Of a DNA stretch of 64,000 nucleotides, positions 32,442 through 42,945 are shown piece by piece. The notes below the pieces were generated by a model. It searched no databases and was not told where the DNA came from. It was given only the letters and a program-made list of their open reading frames with translations. Position 1 is the first letter of the stretch, and every line of letters begins with the position of its first letter. Source of the stretch: Ilyonectria destructans (Eukaryota; Ascomycota; Sordariomycetes; Hypocreales; Nectriaceae). The stretch spans positions 2,418,001-2,482,000 of the forward strand of contig JAHEWK010000006.1 in assembly GCA_020740775.1 (NCBI GenBank), written 5' to 3'. Both the position numbers and the translations under genes were made by a program.

Positions 32442-33496
32442 TACCAACCTTTTGCGACGTCACACTTCTCATTTGCTGTCATGATACCCCAGCGTATTTT
32501 GCCTGTACATTCTTTGCTCTTGTTTCAGCAAGCTGGTACATGATGCTGGACTGAAACAACTACTAAAAAAAGAAAAAGAAAAAGAAAAAAAGGTCCCTAT
32601 ATCCAAAAAGTTGAGGCGTGGTTCATTATTTTCTAGTTAATCAAGAATATGTTATGGGATATGGGATATGGGTTATGACCGCGGAAAAGGAGGGACTCCC
32701 TTAATGCGCTGGTCGGAGGGATTGGATGCCCCTTGGAGTGGGAATTGGTTCTGGGAGGTAGACGATACAGGAATGATGGGCGGATGGGCTGGACTAGGAT
32801 TGGGTTGGGTTGGCGGATTTGTTGTTGCACGTGTTCATGATTCACGAGAGATAAACAAGCCAGGTCGGAGACCTGCAGTGAGATATCCATGTTATTGTTT
32901 TGATGCAACCTCGACCCGCTCTTCTCGTTGTTCGGTGTCTGAAAGTGAAAACATCCGCGTTGGACTAGGGCAAGTCGGTGTAGACATTCCGAGAGGCCTC
33001 GTGCCTTCTTGGCCGCTGTTCTGCGACCTTGGCTTGGTCTACTGCGGTCTACTGCGGCCACTGGCTCGGCCATGCGCGCCGTTAATCTAGTGAAAACACG
33101 AAGAGTTTCGAGTCGGAGACTTTGCTGGTGCGGGGAACGGTTAAGTTGCTCGAATGAGGGAACCATGCGATGCTTTGCCATTATCTTGCCATGTGGTCAT
33201 ACTGGGATATGCTAGCTAAGTACGTACACGGTCCTTGGCCCCCAAACAGTAGCCGAATAGACAGACGGCTATTTCCTCTCCGGGTCTCAAGAAGGTCAAG
33301 GGAATGTGAAGCACTTCATGGCGGAAAACACGACTAAACTGACTTGCAAGTCCTTGGCCTTCAAGGAGAAGAGAGGGAACGGCAAGCAGTGATGCCGCCT
33401 TGGTATATCATTTTCAACACACTGGTCGTTCCTAAAATCTAGCCAGAAACACCCGAGCGAAGTGAGAACACAAGGACATGAGACAAGCACGCCTCG
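32442..33496. other. Convergent 3' regions, no gene
   Basis: About 1 kb between the ends of two regulator genes. It contains an A-rich tract (about 32564-32590) that may belong to the 3' end of the fusion gene, and short ATGGGAT-type repeats near 32650-32675. No coding signal recognised. Confidence 0.5.
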
Positions 33497-35726
33497 TCAT
33501 GGCGTCGTGTCTGGGAAAAGCTGGTCCCACTTTGTTTCATTCGTGCCCCCATGGCGGAGGTACTGGTCGATGGAGTTCTGCCAGGCTTGTTAGGCTAAAC
33601 TGGAGCTGCAGGCTAAAAAATACGACGGAGAGCAGAAGGAAGAGAGGGGACGCAACATACCCAGTCCAGGCCCTCGGTGGCGCCAAAGAAGCTCTCGAGC
33701 GGGAGGAGCTCGTCAAAGTTGACGGGATAATCGGTGATTTGCATCGGGGAAAGATCCGGGGGCGCGTACGCGTCGCTCATGCTCGGGGTGTCTCCGGCGA
33801 CGAGGGTGGAGCCGTCGGAGAGGCTCGTATCGGCGGCCGGAGGCGTCTCAACCTTGTTCAAGATGGCGGCGAGGACCTTGGAGGCGTGGCGGGCATCCTG
33901 CGACTTGGCGCCGCGCTCCGTCCAGATTGCGTGGGCGCGTTGGAGGATGCGGACGCGGTGCTGGCGGTCGTAGAGACTGTGGTCAGGAGTATGAGAAGCG
34001 TATTCCCCTGTTGGAGATGTGAGATAGGGGCTGGTTTGACTTACCTGATATCCGTAGACTCGCTAAGATCGAGGCAGATCACCATGGCCGCGACGAGGAA
34101 GTCATGTAGCGTCAGGCTCGAAACCATGAAACGGTCCTCGTACATCCTCCCGCCGGGCCGGATCTCCTGGTCGAACTCGAGATGCAGGTCGAGGATGCGC
34201 AGCGCAGCGTCGCGGCAGATCTCGCGAGACGCCTTGTACTTGGACTCGTCCTTGTCGACGCTGAGGTACTGGCGGTGCAGCACGCAGAGCGTCTTGCGGT
34301 ACATGAGCTCGAGGATCAGGCGGTGCATGATGGTGTAGCCCTCGTCGGTGAACGAGGTGCTGCGGATGGAGCGGATGCGGTAGCACGGCGGGATGGTTGC
34401 GTAGAAGGCTTCTAGCTCCGCGTTGAGGCCCATGGTCTCTTCGTACGGCGTCTGGTCCACGGCGAGGGCGTGCCGCATGACACGCCGGGTGATGCGACAG
34501 AGGAACGACTTGATGCGCCAGGCGAGGAGCGGCGTAGGGTCTGTCGGCGAGCGCGAAGGCGGCACCTCGGTGCCTTCATCGAAGTCGTCGTCGATCAGGT
34601 TGCGGGGGTGGTCGGCGTTGCAGACTTCCTGATAGATCATCGGCGGCATGCCGAGCTGGAAGGAAAAGAGTAGGTCGGCCGACTGGATCATAAACCAGGT
34701 GCGGCGACGCATCTCGGCCTCGAAAGGCGTGATGTTGGCCGAGACCTTGGCGGCGTCGAGGTGATAGCCCCTGCGCTGGGCGAGGCGGACGGTGAGCCCG
34801 TAGAAGGCCCAAATGGTGGGATCCGAGTCCTCCTTTTGCACATTGCGCGAGTGGGCGAACATCATGAGGGCCTCGACGGAGAAGGCCTTGGCCTTGAGGT
34901 ACTGGCCGGTGATGAGGCACTGCGCGGAGCGGACCATGTAGAACTTGGGCTCCGAGACGGAGAGCAGCAAGGGACCAACGAGGCCCTTGACCTTGGCAAT
35001 CATGGCCCCGACGCTGAGGATGGAGAACATGATGCTCAGCCAGAGGAAGCTGGTGGACTCGGGGTTCTCCCAGAAGGCCTCGTAGCGGCGCCTGAAGTGA
35101 TGGGCGTGGATGAAAGGCACGGCGAGGAACTTGGCGTTGAAGTAGGTCGTCACCAGCTTGTCGGCGTCTGGGCGAGACGGAAGGCTGCTGATGACTTCTC
35201 CCATAGTGAGAGGCGCCATGTCCCCGAGGAAGATGTCCGGTACTGCCAGGTCCTCCGACTCTTCGGGAGGAGGAGGCATGTCCTCTTCGGTATTGAGAAC
35301 GTTTTGGATATCGCGGATGCTCTCGACCAAGGCCGACCAGGACGTGGCGCCGTGATAGTCGGCCTCCGTCCCGTCTCCCAATGCTTCAGGTGGAAACGAT
35401 CCCCCGTGGCCGGGCTTGACAAGATCATCACTGCCATGGGGGACTGGGGGACCCGACGTAGCCAGACCCTTGACCATCTCCTCAAGCTTCGCCAGCCTCG
35501 CCTGGACCTCGAGACGGCCGGCGGGGCCCGTGGACATGCCAAAGCGGCATGCAATGGAGTCGCCGCGCTTCTCGCAGGCGCCGCATGGCTTCTGGCGATC
35601 GCACTTGGTCTTGCGACGCTGGCAGGCGGTGCACGAGACGGGCTGGCGGTTGCGCTTGACCCGGTGTGAGTCGGCGGCGCGGAAGACGGTAGTGAAGGCC
35701 GCAAGCTCCGGGCCGGACGGCGGCAT
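33497..35726 (-). CDS. Zn2Cys6 fungal transcription factor (Fungal_trans domain)
   Basis: Exons on the minus strand 35726-34045, 33976-33661 and 33577-33497 give 692 residues. The zinc cluster is C32-x2-C35-x6-C42-x5-C48-x2-C51-x8-C60, followed by a short coiled coil (LEVQARLAKLEEMVKG). The middle domain is typical: YFNAKFLAVPFIHAHHFRRRYEAF, then ALMMFAHSRNVQK, then LAQRRGYHLDAAKVSANITPFEAEMRRRTWFMI, and SFQLGMPPMI. The last exon codes only for a 26-residue tail ending TTP. The general role is promoter binding at CGG-containing sites; no regulon can be inferred because no neighbouring gene cluster is present. Long antisense frames cover much of the gene but are composition artefacts. Confidence 0.93.
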
Positions 35727-36595
35727 GGTGGATTAGAACGGGGCTGCCGAATCGGGTAATTCGGCGCTGGGCGGTTGTAACGACGGCGGCCGCGCGGGGA
35801 TGGATTCCAGACTTGTCCGTCTAAGGGACGACAGAGCCAACGCCCGGGCACTTGAGAAAGGCTTTCCGAGGTAGTGGCGATGACGCAGAAGGAAGCGATG
35901 GGCTCTCTGCGATCGTGCCAGAATCCCACCGTATTGAGGCGGCCTGTCAAAGTGCAAATGTACGACCACGGTCCTGAGTGCGAGCGAGCGCGGTGGGGAC
36001 AGAGACGGCCTGGCTCGGCCAATCAGGGATTCGGGGCTGAAGCTTGGTGGTGTCGCAGTCGTCGATCACAGTCACAGCCGCAGGTGCATAAACGGGAGCA
36101 GATGTGAACGGGCTTTGAGGCTGGTGCTGTGAAACCCGAGGACCCTCGATTTTTAACCACAACGGGCTGCCACCAAGAGACTGAAAAGGACCGAAAAGAC
36201 TGAAAAGACGGGGATGCGGGGAAGCTTTGATTGTTGGGCTGAGGGCTGACGACTCTTCGTGTGTTGGTCGCCGAATAGAGTCTGCCTTAGCCTCTCGGTG
36301 AGCCTCTTATACTGCGTCCCAATTTCCCGGGACTGGGCCATAGCGCGGTTCTTTGTCTTGCTCTCGTTTCTTGGCATGGTCTGGATCCTGTAAGCAGCAC
36401 CTTCACCGTGTGAAGCCCGTCGTGTTTGCTAGGACGTCATCCGTCTATCGTACTGTACAGTGCCGGGATATGCCGAGTGAGATGTGACGAGCGTGTGATT
36501 AATATACAGGACGCCACCTTACTACGCCAGCTCCTGTTGGTAGCCCGAACCGGGCAACTCTTTGCTTCTTTTCAAATCCCACATGCTCCCGTCTC
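35727..36595. promoter_or_regulatory. Promoter region of the Zn2Cys6 factor
   Basis: About 0.9 kb upstream of the factor's start and beyond the 3' end of the PPR gene. A 74-codon minus frame (36377-36153) is basic and unlike any family I know; I leave it uncalled. Confidence 0.45.
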
Positions 36596-39052
36596 TTACC
36601 GAGACTGGTCCAGCTCCAATCGTTTCTTGTTTGTGTCAATAATCTTCTCCATCGTCTGCAGAGCCCGCGTCTGGTCCTTTAGCCGAGCAAACGCCTTGAA
36701 TGTGTACATGTCTGGCTTGAAGCCAGCAGCCTCTAGGTCCTGCAGGGTGCCCACTGTCTGAGACAGGTTCTGCATCGAGGCGTACCCTTTCGCCAGCGTG
36801 TTCCATGTCACAATATTGGGCTCAAGATTGTGCTCGCGCATAACCTGCAGGACCTGCTCGGCCAACATCTTCTCGCCCCGTATCATTAGGCCGTGGATCA
36901 GGATGCTAAACGTGAAGAGATTGGGCGCCGGATGCACTGCAGGCTCTTCCACGCTTGCTAGCTCATCCTTCCCGTCCTCGTTTGCTTTTGGCCTCATCGA
37001 GTCCCGCAACATGTCACCAAAGACTTGCAGGGCCGGGCGCAGCAGCGATCGACGTTCCAGCATGGCCAAGATGAGCGTGTCGTGAATCACACTCCCTTGT
37101 TCCTTGACCAAGTCGGTCGCCCAGTTGTTCCCCGCATCGCGCTCCTCTAGTCGAGTCTTGAAGAAGGCGTAGAATGACATAATGTCATACGGGCGGTTTA
37201 GACTTTTGATGTATGCACGCAGCATGATGGCCAGAGTCGTCGAGTTTGGTTTTTGTTGAGCGCCGTCGCCTGACTCGAAAAATTCGTCGACGACCGGCAT
37301 GATCGTGTGCTTGAATTCCCACTCCCTCCGAGGACCGGACCTGAACTTCTCGGGACCATCCTCGTGATCTTGCCCCAAGATGAGGGGCAATGTATCGGGC
37401 ACCAACCATTGCAGCGGTTTCAGATCAAACTTCTTCGCGTAGATCTTGAGCATCGGCGCGAAGAGGGGTAGAACCCATGGTGCCAAATACTTCTTCTCGC
37501 GACACTCCATCTCCGCAAAGTAGAAGATGGAGTGAAGCGTGTTGTTAAGCACTTCCACGTAAGGGGCGTTTGCTGCCTTGGCCACATCCAGAGCCTGGCG
37601 CACGTTTGACGCCTTGAGGCTATTTTTGGCTCCCCTGAACACTGTCGTATAACACCGCATATCGAGGCTGGCGCCATTTTCTGCAAGTAGGAGCGGGAGC
37701 CTGATTGCTTCTGCAATGTCACCCTGCTTGCAAAGGGAGTCGACGAGGGCGGTGAAGCTGACGAGGTTAGGAGAGTAACCGTTTTCGAGGAAGAACTCCA
37801 TCGCTCGCTGCGGGGAGAAGGAGCTCTCTTCCGACTTGGACCAGCCGTCTCCTGCATGTGTGGAATGCAACAACGTCGTGATAACACCGGCAACAGTGGG
37901 GTGGTTTAAGTTGGCGCCACTTTCAGCGATATCCCGTAAAATCTCGTAGGCCGCTTCCTTGTGAGTATCGCTCTTCGCCAAAGCGCTAGCATATTGCAGC
38001 AGCGTGTTTTGATGTAGTTTCAAGCCCGCCTGGACAAGAATGTTGTATATCTCTGCTGCTTGATCGCTGGGCAGCTTCTTGGCAAGCACACCAAGAGTCT
38101 CCTGGCGTAGCGGAACGTGATTTGCAGGTAAATCCACGACGACCTTGGCAACCAACTCCACAATCTCGTCCGCTTTTGAACATCGATCTCGAGGGCTGCT
38201 AAGCTCTTCCAATCGAAGCATTTTGGTGTAGTAGAACAAAACGTCGGAGATGGCAAACCCCGGAGGTAATGGATCCATGGTGGCCTCGAGGACCTGACCT
38301 GCCTTGTTGGGGCAATTATGAAGTGTTGATAACATGACGGTGGGCCACTGTTTGGTTCGAGACTCAATGTCGAGCCCTTCCCATGCATCGCGCATACTAG
38401 ATGTATCATCCAGTTCAAACAGCCATTTACCATCGTCGCGCCAGGGCCAGGAACTGGGGTTCTTCGGTTCCATGATATTGTCCAACTTCCGCTTCCAAAA
38501 GTTGAATCGTTGCCTGGCAGCCACCATTTGCTCGGGAGGGTATTGATGCCGCAGGTAGCCCCATTGCAAGTATTCTGTCTTTTTCTTATTTAATGCCACC
38601 TTGCGCTTAGTCTGGTCCTGGGCCCGCTTAGTGGCAACCTTGGGACTCGCTGGAGTCTTTGGTCGAAAGGTTCGGGTGTCTCGTGACGAGCCGGAGATGG
38701 TCTTCTTTGCTTGACCCCTTGAGTCCGATGCCCTCTTGGGAGCATTTTCGGGTTTGTGACTTTCGTCCAGCGTCGAGTGGTGCTCTTCGTATTCCTTCAA
38801 CTCTAGTTCTACCTCCGCTTGACTCGGGGTGGAGGGCTGCGACGAGGCATCTTTGATGCGCAATTGGGTCAATATCTGGGGTTGTTCGGTGGATGGTTGC
38901 AGCTGCGACGCAGCATGGTACGGTCTCGTCGCAATCGTTCCGAATCGCGTGTGGTTTTGTCGCAGGGCGAGGAAAGTCGCTCGTTGTGTCCAGGCCAGTG
39001 TCACAGAGGACTCGAGCCTGCTGCAGACCCGATACATCTGAGCCGTTGGCAT
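36596..39052 (-). CDS. Mitochondrial pentatricopeptide-repeat (PPR) protein
   Basis: A single exon of 818 residues. The N-terminal 50 residues are rich in Arg, Ser, Thr and Ala without acidic residues, fitting import into mitochondria. A charged linker and a Lys-rich stretch (KRKVALNKKKTEYLQWGYLRHQ) follow. Helical-repeat pairs are seen across the rest, clearest near residues 390-430 (GYSPNLVSFTALVDSLCKQG) and 730-790 (PNLFTFSILIHGLMIRG, LEPNIVTWNTLAKGYASM, FKPDMYTFKAFARL), each matching the 35-residue PPR pattern. PPR proteins of fungal mitochondria bind organellar transcripts and help their maturation, stability or translation. The RNA target cannot be told from sequence. A second ATG five codons downstream is an alternative start. 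It is divergent from cwf18 with 388 bp between starts. Confidence 0.9.
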   Translation of the reverse strand: MPTAQMYRVCSRLESSVTLAWTQRATFLALRQNHTRFGTIATRPYHAASQLQPSTEQPQILTQLRIKDASSQPSTPSQAEVELELKEYEEHHSTLDESHKPENAPKRASDSRGQAKKTISGSSRDTRTFRPKTPASPKVATKRAQDQTKRKVALNKKKTEYLQWGYLRHQYPPEQMVAARQRFNFWKRKLDNIMEPKNPSSWPWRDDGKWLFELDDTSSMRDAWEGLDIESRTKQWPTVMLSTLHNCPNKAGQVLEATMDPLPPGFAISDVLFYYTKMLRLEELSSPRDRCSKADEIVELVAKVVVDLPANHVPLRQETLGVLAKKLPSDQAAEIYNILVQAGLKLHQNTLLQYASALAKSDTHKEAAYEILRDIAESGANLNHPTVAGVITTLLHSTHAGDGWSKSEESSFSPQRAMEFFLENGYSPNLVSFTALVDSLCKQGDIAEAIRLPLLLAENGASLDMRCYTTVFRGAKNSLKASNVRQALDVAKAANAPYVEVLNNTLHSIFYFAEMECREKKYLAPWVLPLFAPMLKIYAKKFDLKPLQWLVPDTLPLILGQDHEDGPEKFRSGPRREWEFKHTIMPVVDEFFESGDGAQQKPNSTTLAIMLRAYIKSLNRPYDIMSFYAFFKTRLEERDAGNNWATDLVKEQGSVIHDTLILAMLERRSLLRPALQVFGDMLRDSMRPKANEDGKDELASVEEPAVHPAPNLFTFSILIHGLMIRGEKMLAEQVLQVMREHNLEPNIVTWNTLAKGYASMQNLSQTVGTLQDLEAAGFKPDMYTFKAFARLKDQTRALQTMEKIIDTNKKRLELDQSR

Positions 39053-39440
39053 TTCCTCCGGGTCGGTGTCAAATCGACATCAGCCGTCTGCATAATGGCC
39101 GCCGGCGGAATCGGGGGAAGTCGTCACGACGCGAAGACTGACGTAGGCGGAGCTGTTGGAGTCGTTTGTAAATCTCTGGTGGTTTTTCCGAGGTCGCTGC
39201 AGACCGAGACACCCTCAACTATTTTAGCAGGGGCAGCGTTAGCCCCGGATGTTTTAGTGGCGCTTGTCCCTGCAGCGGCTCTGCTGCGTCTGTCGGGATC
39301 CATCCAGCCTAGAGTTCCTTCAACTTTGTTTTGCACCCCACCAAAACTTCAACAACTACAACTTCCAACAACGAAGACCTCGCATTGAAGCAGCTTGGGC
39401 GGTCTATTCACGGGTTGCTGCTACCCAACCTTTCTGCACC
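39053..39440. promoter_or_regulatory. Bidirectional promoter, PPR and cwf18 genes
   Basis: 388 bp between two divergent ATGs, with no distinct motif that I can name. Confidence 0.5.
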
Positions 39441-40067
39441 ATGTCCTCCTCTCAGCTCGGCCTCGGCGCCGCATCGGACGATCGAAAAGCTCGACTCGCG
39501 AAGCTCAAGAACCTCAAGCGGAAGCAACCCACCGACGAAATCGTCGCGCCCGAGTCAGAGCGATCCGCATCGCCTCCCACAGAACCCGATGTCTCCCGAT
39601 TACACGTGTCCGGTCGCAACTACGACCACGAGACGCGCGGGCCGAAGCTCGGTTTCGAGGCCCCGCCGACCCTAGGCCACGAGAAGCAGACACTGGAGGA
39701 GCAGGCCGCGGCGCTCGAGGCCGAGGTCAAGCAGAAAGCTGCCGAGGAGGCACAAGACGACAAGGGAATCGACTTGTTCAAACTGCAGCCGAAGAAGCCG
39801 AATTGGGACCTGAAACGAGAACTGGACAAGAAAATGGAGGTTTTGAACGTCCGAACCGACAATGCGATTGCGCGGTTGGTTCGAGATCGCATCACTGGAG
39901 CCCAAAAGGCTGCTGAGAAGTCCAAGACCGCCGAGAGTGGGCAAGGCGACGGAGAGGCCACGGGCATGGATGGTGTGGCTTTGGTGGAGGGACTCAGGGT
40001 CAGGGAGAGGGAGGAGGAGGAAGAAGAGCGACGAGAACGGGAAGAGGATGCTGCCCTCGATGTTTGA
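39441..40067 (+). CDS. cwf18: Spliceosome-associated protein Cwf18 (CCDC12 family)
   Basis: A single exon of 208 residues. The family (fission yeast Cwf18, human CCDC12) is part of the Prp19/Cdc5-associated spliceosome. Recognisable blocks are the N-terminal basic helix RKARLAKLKNLKRKQ, the central GRNYDHETRGPKLGF, the coiled-coil LEEQAAALEAEVKQKAAEE, and the family core LFKLQPKKPNWDLKRELDKK with NAIARLVRDRI after it. The C-terminal 40 residues are an acidic/Arg-rich low-complexity tail. I chose the ATG at 39441 because it has a GCACC context and begins the conserved part; the frame is open further upstream but unconserved. Its 3' end is 104 bp from that of the convergent zinc-knuckle gene. 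Confidence 0.92.
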   Translation: MSSSQLGLGAASDDRKARLAKLKNLKRKQPTDEIVAPESERSASPPTEPDVSRLHVSGRNYDHETRGPKLGFEAPPTLGHEKQTLEEQAAALEAEVKQKAAEEAQDDKGIDLFKLQPKKPNWDLKRELDKKMEVLNVRTDNAIARLVRDRITGAQKAAEKSKTAESGQGDGEATGMDGVALVEGLRVREREEEEEERREREEDAALDV

Positions 40068-40171
40068 GAGATTCATCTTGTACGTTGACTTTTCATTTTC
40101 CTCCAGCGAATTTGGGTGCTGGCGCCTTGCGCACCACGGTTGATATTAAGTTTACATTGATACCCAACTAT

Positions 40172-41199
40172 CTATCTTCCCCCAGTGTTGAGCGATTGGG
40201 TCAGGGCTAACCGTCGACTGAAAGGGCTCAGGCTTCGCTCTCGCGCGCGCTCCTCCGGGGGCGGACCCCTAGACGCGGGCGCATTTCCATCATTCCGTCC
40301 ACGTGGACCTCCGTCGCGTCCCCGCCTCGAATTGTGCTGTTCCGGCCGACGAGGCTGTCTTGCCTTTGGCTCTGGTGACGTGGACTCGCGAGCACGCTGG
40401 CGTCGAGAGTCGAATGAATCCCTGGATCCCATCGATTCACGTCGCGAACGCCTAGGAGGCGCATCATCGCGCTCAGAATACCGAGGTGCTGTATCACGAG
40501 CCCTGTACGACCTCTCGCGGTCATCAATGTCAGGAGAGCGGCTGTCGCGTGACACGGAGCGCCTCCGCCGTTCTTGGGGGCGAGGGCTGCGGCTGCGGCT
40601 GCTGCTGTAATCCCGACGACCATCTCGCGAGCCGCCGTTCCCCTCTGAATGAGGACTCCGTCCTCGCTGCTGGGGAGGAGGAGATTTCGCCTTTCTCCTT
40701 GGGGGTGATGGGGACCTCGAGGCTCCAGTGGAGATGGTCGAGACAGAATGCGAAGATACTGATCTCTGGCGTTTTGAAGACGACTCCATCAATTCATCTT
40801 CGCGCTCCTCGCGCTCCCGCTTCCGGGCCCTTTCACCCTCAGCCTTAGCAAGCTGCTCATCGGCAACTCCTTCCCTAGCAGACTAGTTAATACACACACG
40901 GTTAACGAACATATTTGACATAACTCACTTCTTTTCCAGAGGATTAGGGGAATCGTTGGTGAGCTTTGGGACAAGCTTGGGATTCCGGAGCTGTTGAGAA
41001 CGAGATGGGCGAGACACGTAGGGACGCTCCTGCGCAGATGCCTTGCATTCGTATGAGTAGTGGCGTTCTAAGACGGTCAGTACCATGGAACAACAATTTA
41101 GGTGGTTCTGGGGAACATATCTCTCTTCAGGCATTTCTGGCATTGGACATTTGCGGGCGTAGAGCGAGATGGCCCGCCTCGGCCTCTTTGACTGAACAT
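40172..41199 (-). CDS. Zinc-knuckle, Arg/Ser-rich protein (ZCCHC10-like)
   Basis: Exons on the minus strand 41199-41121, 41064-40929 and 40874-40172 give 305 residues with the frame closed exactly. The N-terminus is Gly/Arg-rich, followed by a zinc knuckle C20-x2-C23-x3-G-H28-x4-C33 (CQKCLKRGHYSYEC) and the PYVSRPSRSQQL...NPKLVPKL block typical of ZCCHC10-like proteins. A Lys/Glu/Arg helix then leads to about 190 residues rich in RS, SP and RR pairs like a splicing-factor RS domain. A role in RNA binding or splicing is an inference. The first intron (41120-41065) appears to be an AT-AC intron: only that boundary restores the invariant Gly-His of the knuckle. An ordinary GT-AG reading shifts the frame and ends at a stop inside exon 2. 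Confidence 0.82.
41065..41120 (-). other. Candidate AT-AC intron (56 nt) in the zinc-knuckle gene
   Basis: On the minus strand: exon ...AGAG, intron ATATGTTC...TACTGAC...TTAGAAC, exon GCCAC. The branch-site match TACTGAC (41082-41076) is 12 nt from the 3' end. The 5' end is ATATGT, that is GTATGT with G1 changed to A, and lacks the U12 consensus ATATCCTT, so it would be a U2-type AT-AC intron. Confidence 0.6.
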
Positions 41200-42945
41200 G
41201 TCGTTTGTCTTGGTGGTGGATCAACGCTGAAAATACGACCTGCAGCGCTGGCGTCAGGATAGCGCGGAGGCGACGAGAGGCGCGACGGGATATGCAATGT
41301 TGGAAGTCAAGACCAATGAGGGATGGATCCTACGATCTCTTTTATTGGTCGTTGCGGTGCGAGTTTTCCAACAGGCCCCAGATGTCGGCTTTGGTCGATG
41401 CTACAATGGAGGCGAGTCGGAGTTGGATGGACCTCGAGACTGAACATCGGTGTCACGTGATGCCGTTCAGTACATACATGAATTATGCAACAGCTTCAAT
41501 TCAGTCGCGTACCAACCCTCCGTGTTAGGCAGCAGGCTGTGAGGAAGGAGCTGACCGGTGAGGAGAAAGAAAACAGGCTGTTGTTGCCCAACATGATGAT
41601 GCGTTGTGCAATGAATGCTACCTTGGCCTCTTGGCTCGCATTTTCTTTTGCCACTGCAGATGCCGCTGACATGCTTACCCTGAATCCTGGATCCTGGCGG
41701 CAGCGGGAAGGGCCTAATTTACTTGGCCTGAGGCTGGAGCGCAGGCTGTCAGGCGCTGAGCATTTGGGCTGGTTTTTTCTTTTCTCTTTTGGTTGCAGAC
41801 GGGCTCTTACCTAATCACACCCGCCACACCGTCTGTTGAGGGCGGTGGAGAGGCTGAGGAATCTGCCGGCACTAGGTCGTTTTTGGGTCAGCTGGTCCCG
41901 TCGGGCGATGGCATAACTCTGTACGCTGACACTGGCACTGCCTACACTGCCTGCACTGTCTGCACTGCACTGCGACTAAGCAGAATTGCAACACAACTCC
42001 AAACGACCGACCCAAGGCGCATCGTCGTCGCCGTTGCTGTTGTCCGCAACGCACCCCTTTACCGTCACTTCTACTGTTTGGATGGACGCCACGTGAGCGA
42101 CCAACCCTGCCCCTTTGCATCCCCTTTACCGGCGCATGGCCAGCCAACCCCTCTCTCGCCGCGAGAACAAGAGACAGCGAGAGACAGCAAAAGACTGCGA
42201 GTTTTCGACCAGCCTAACCGTCCGGCCCGCTACCATCCCACTGTAAGTCTCCGTTCTGTCGTCCCTGTCCCGCCCATAATTTTCTTCCCGCACCCCCCTC
42301 CACTGCTGGGCCCTCCACCGTCCACAACCAGTCCTTGTGACAACGACAACCTCGTCGCCCGCGCTCCCCCTCCAATCCTCCGTCATCGCCCTGACCTCCT
42401 CGTGCGCCCCCCGTCTCTCGTCGTCTCTTGGTGTCGCTCTTCGTCCTTCGTCCTTCGTTTCCGCGCAAATCGACACCCTCTCCCGTTCGCCGTCGTCTGA
42501 CCCACGCGTGCAGTCACAGGACAGTCCCTCACCTCGACCCTGACCTCCAATCCCCCATTCAGCAACCAGGCCAGTCCGACCAGAGAGCAGCAGCAACAGC
42601 AGCAGCCGTCAGGCCGTTGAACCAAACGAAGCACCTTCGCCGTCCTACAGAAGCACCCCGTCAGCCGGAGAACAATGACCTTCCCGTCACGACGATGAGC
42701 ACCGGTACTCCGTTTTCTTTCTGCTGGTCCGCCTCCATCGATTCTGCTTCTTGATTTCCGGTCCTGTCCTTTCCAGTCCTGCCGCCTTGTCGTCACCGCC
42801 GCAGCCCTAGTCGCAGCCGCAGCCGCAGCCGCAACTGCAGCCTCATATCGCCTTTGGTCGTTGGCAGCTTTAGTTCTCTGTCTGGATACCCTGGTCCCCA
42901 TCGGCTGTCCGTCTCGCCGACTCTTATACCCGTTCGCTGTCCATC
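41200..42945. promoter_or_regulatory. Divergent intergenic region, 1.75 kb, with R3H-SUZ leader
   Basis: From about 42100 the plus strand is C/T-rich and looks like a 5' leader; GTAAGT at 42243 is a strong candidate donor for a leader intron, though I cannot fix its acceptor. Repeats of CACTGC/TGCACT type lie at 41926-41972 and CAGCCG repeats at 42807-42835. No coding region recognised. Confidence 0.5.
41926..41972 (+). repeat. CACTGC-type tandem repeat
   Basis: Six or so imperfect CACTGC/ACACTG units in a row in the probable promoter of the R3H-SUZ gene. Confidence 0.55.

Noticed and set aside
33478..34338. 286-codon plus-strand frame overlapping the 3' part of the same factor
   Set aside because: It crosses the factor's introns and exons without regard to them and resembles no known protein.
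34761..35669. 302-codon plus-strand frame antisense to the Zn2Cys6 factor
   Set aside because: Composition follows the reverse of a GC-rich coding frame (Gly/Leu/Glu/Arg-rich), no family match, and the minus strand has a complete, conserved protein.
36153..36377. 74-codon basic minus frame upstream of the Zn2Cys6 factor
   Set aside because: No family match; the end is a run of TTTTCAGTC-like repeats translated as Phe-Ser-Val. It could be chance.
41068..41116. Ordinary GT-AG intron in the zinc-knuckle gene
   Set aside because: It joins the knuckle halves out of frame, loses the Gly-His pair and meets a stop in exon 2.
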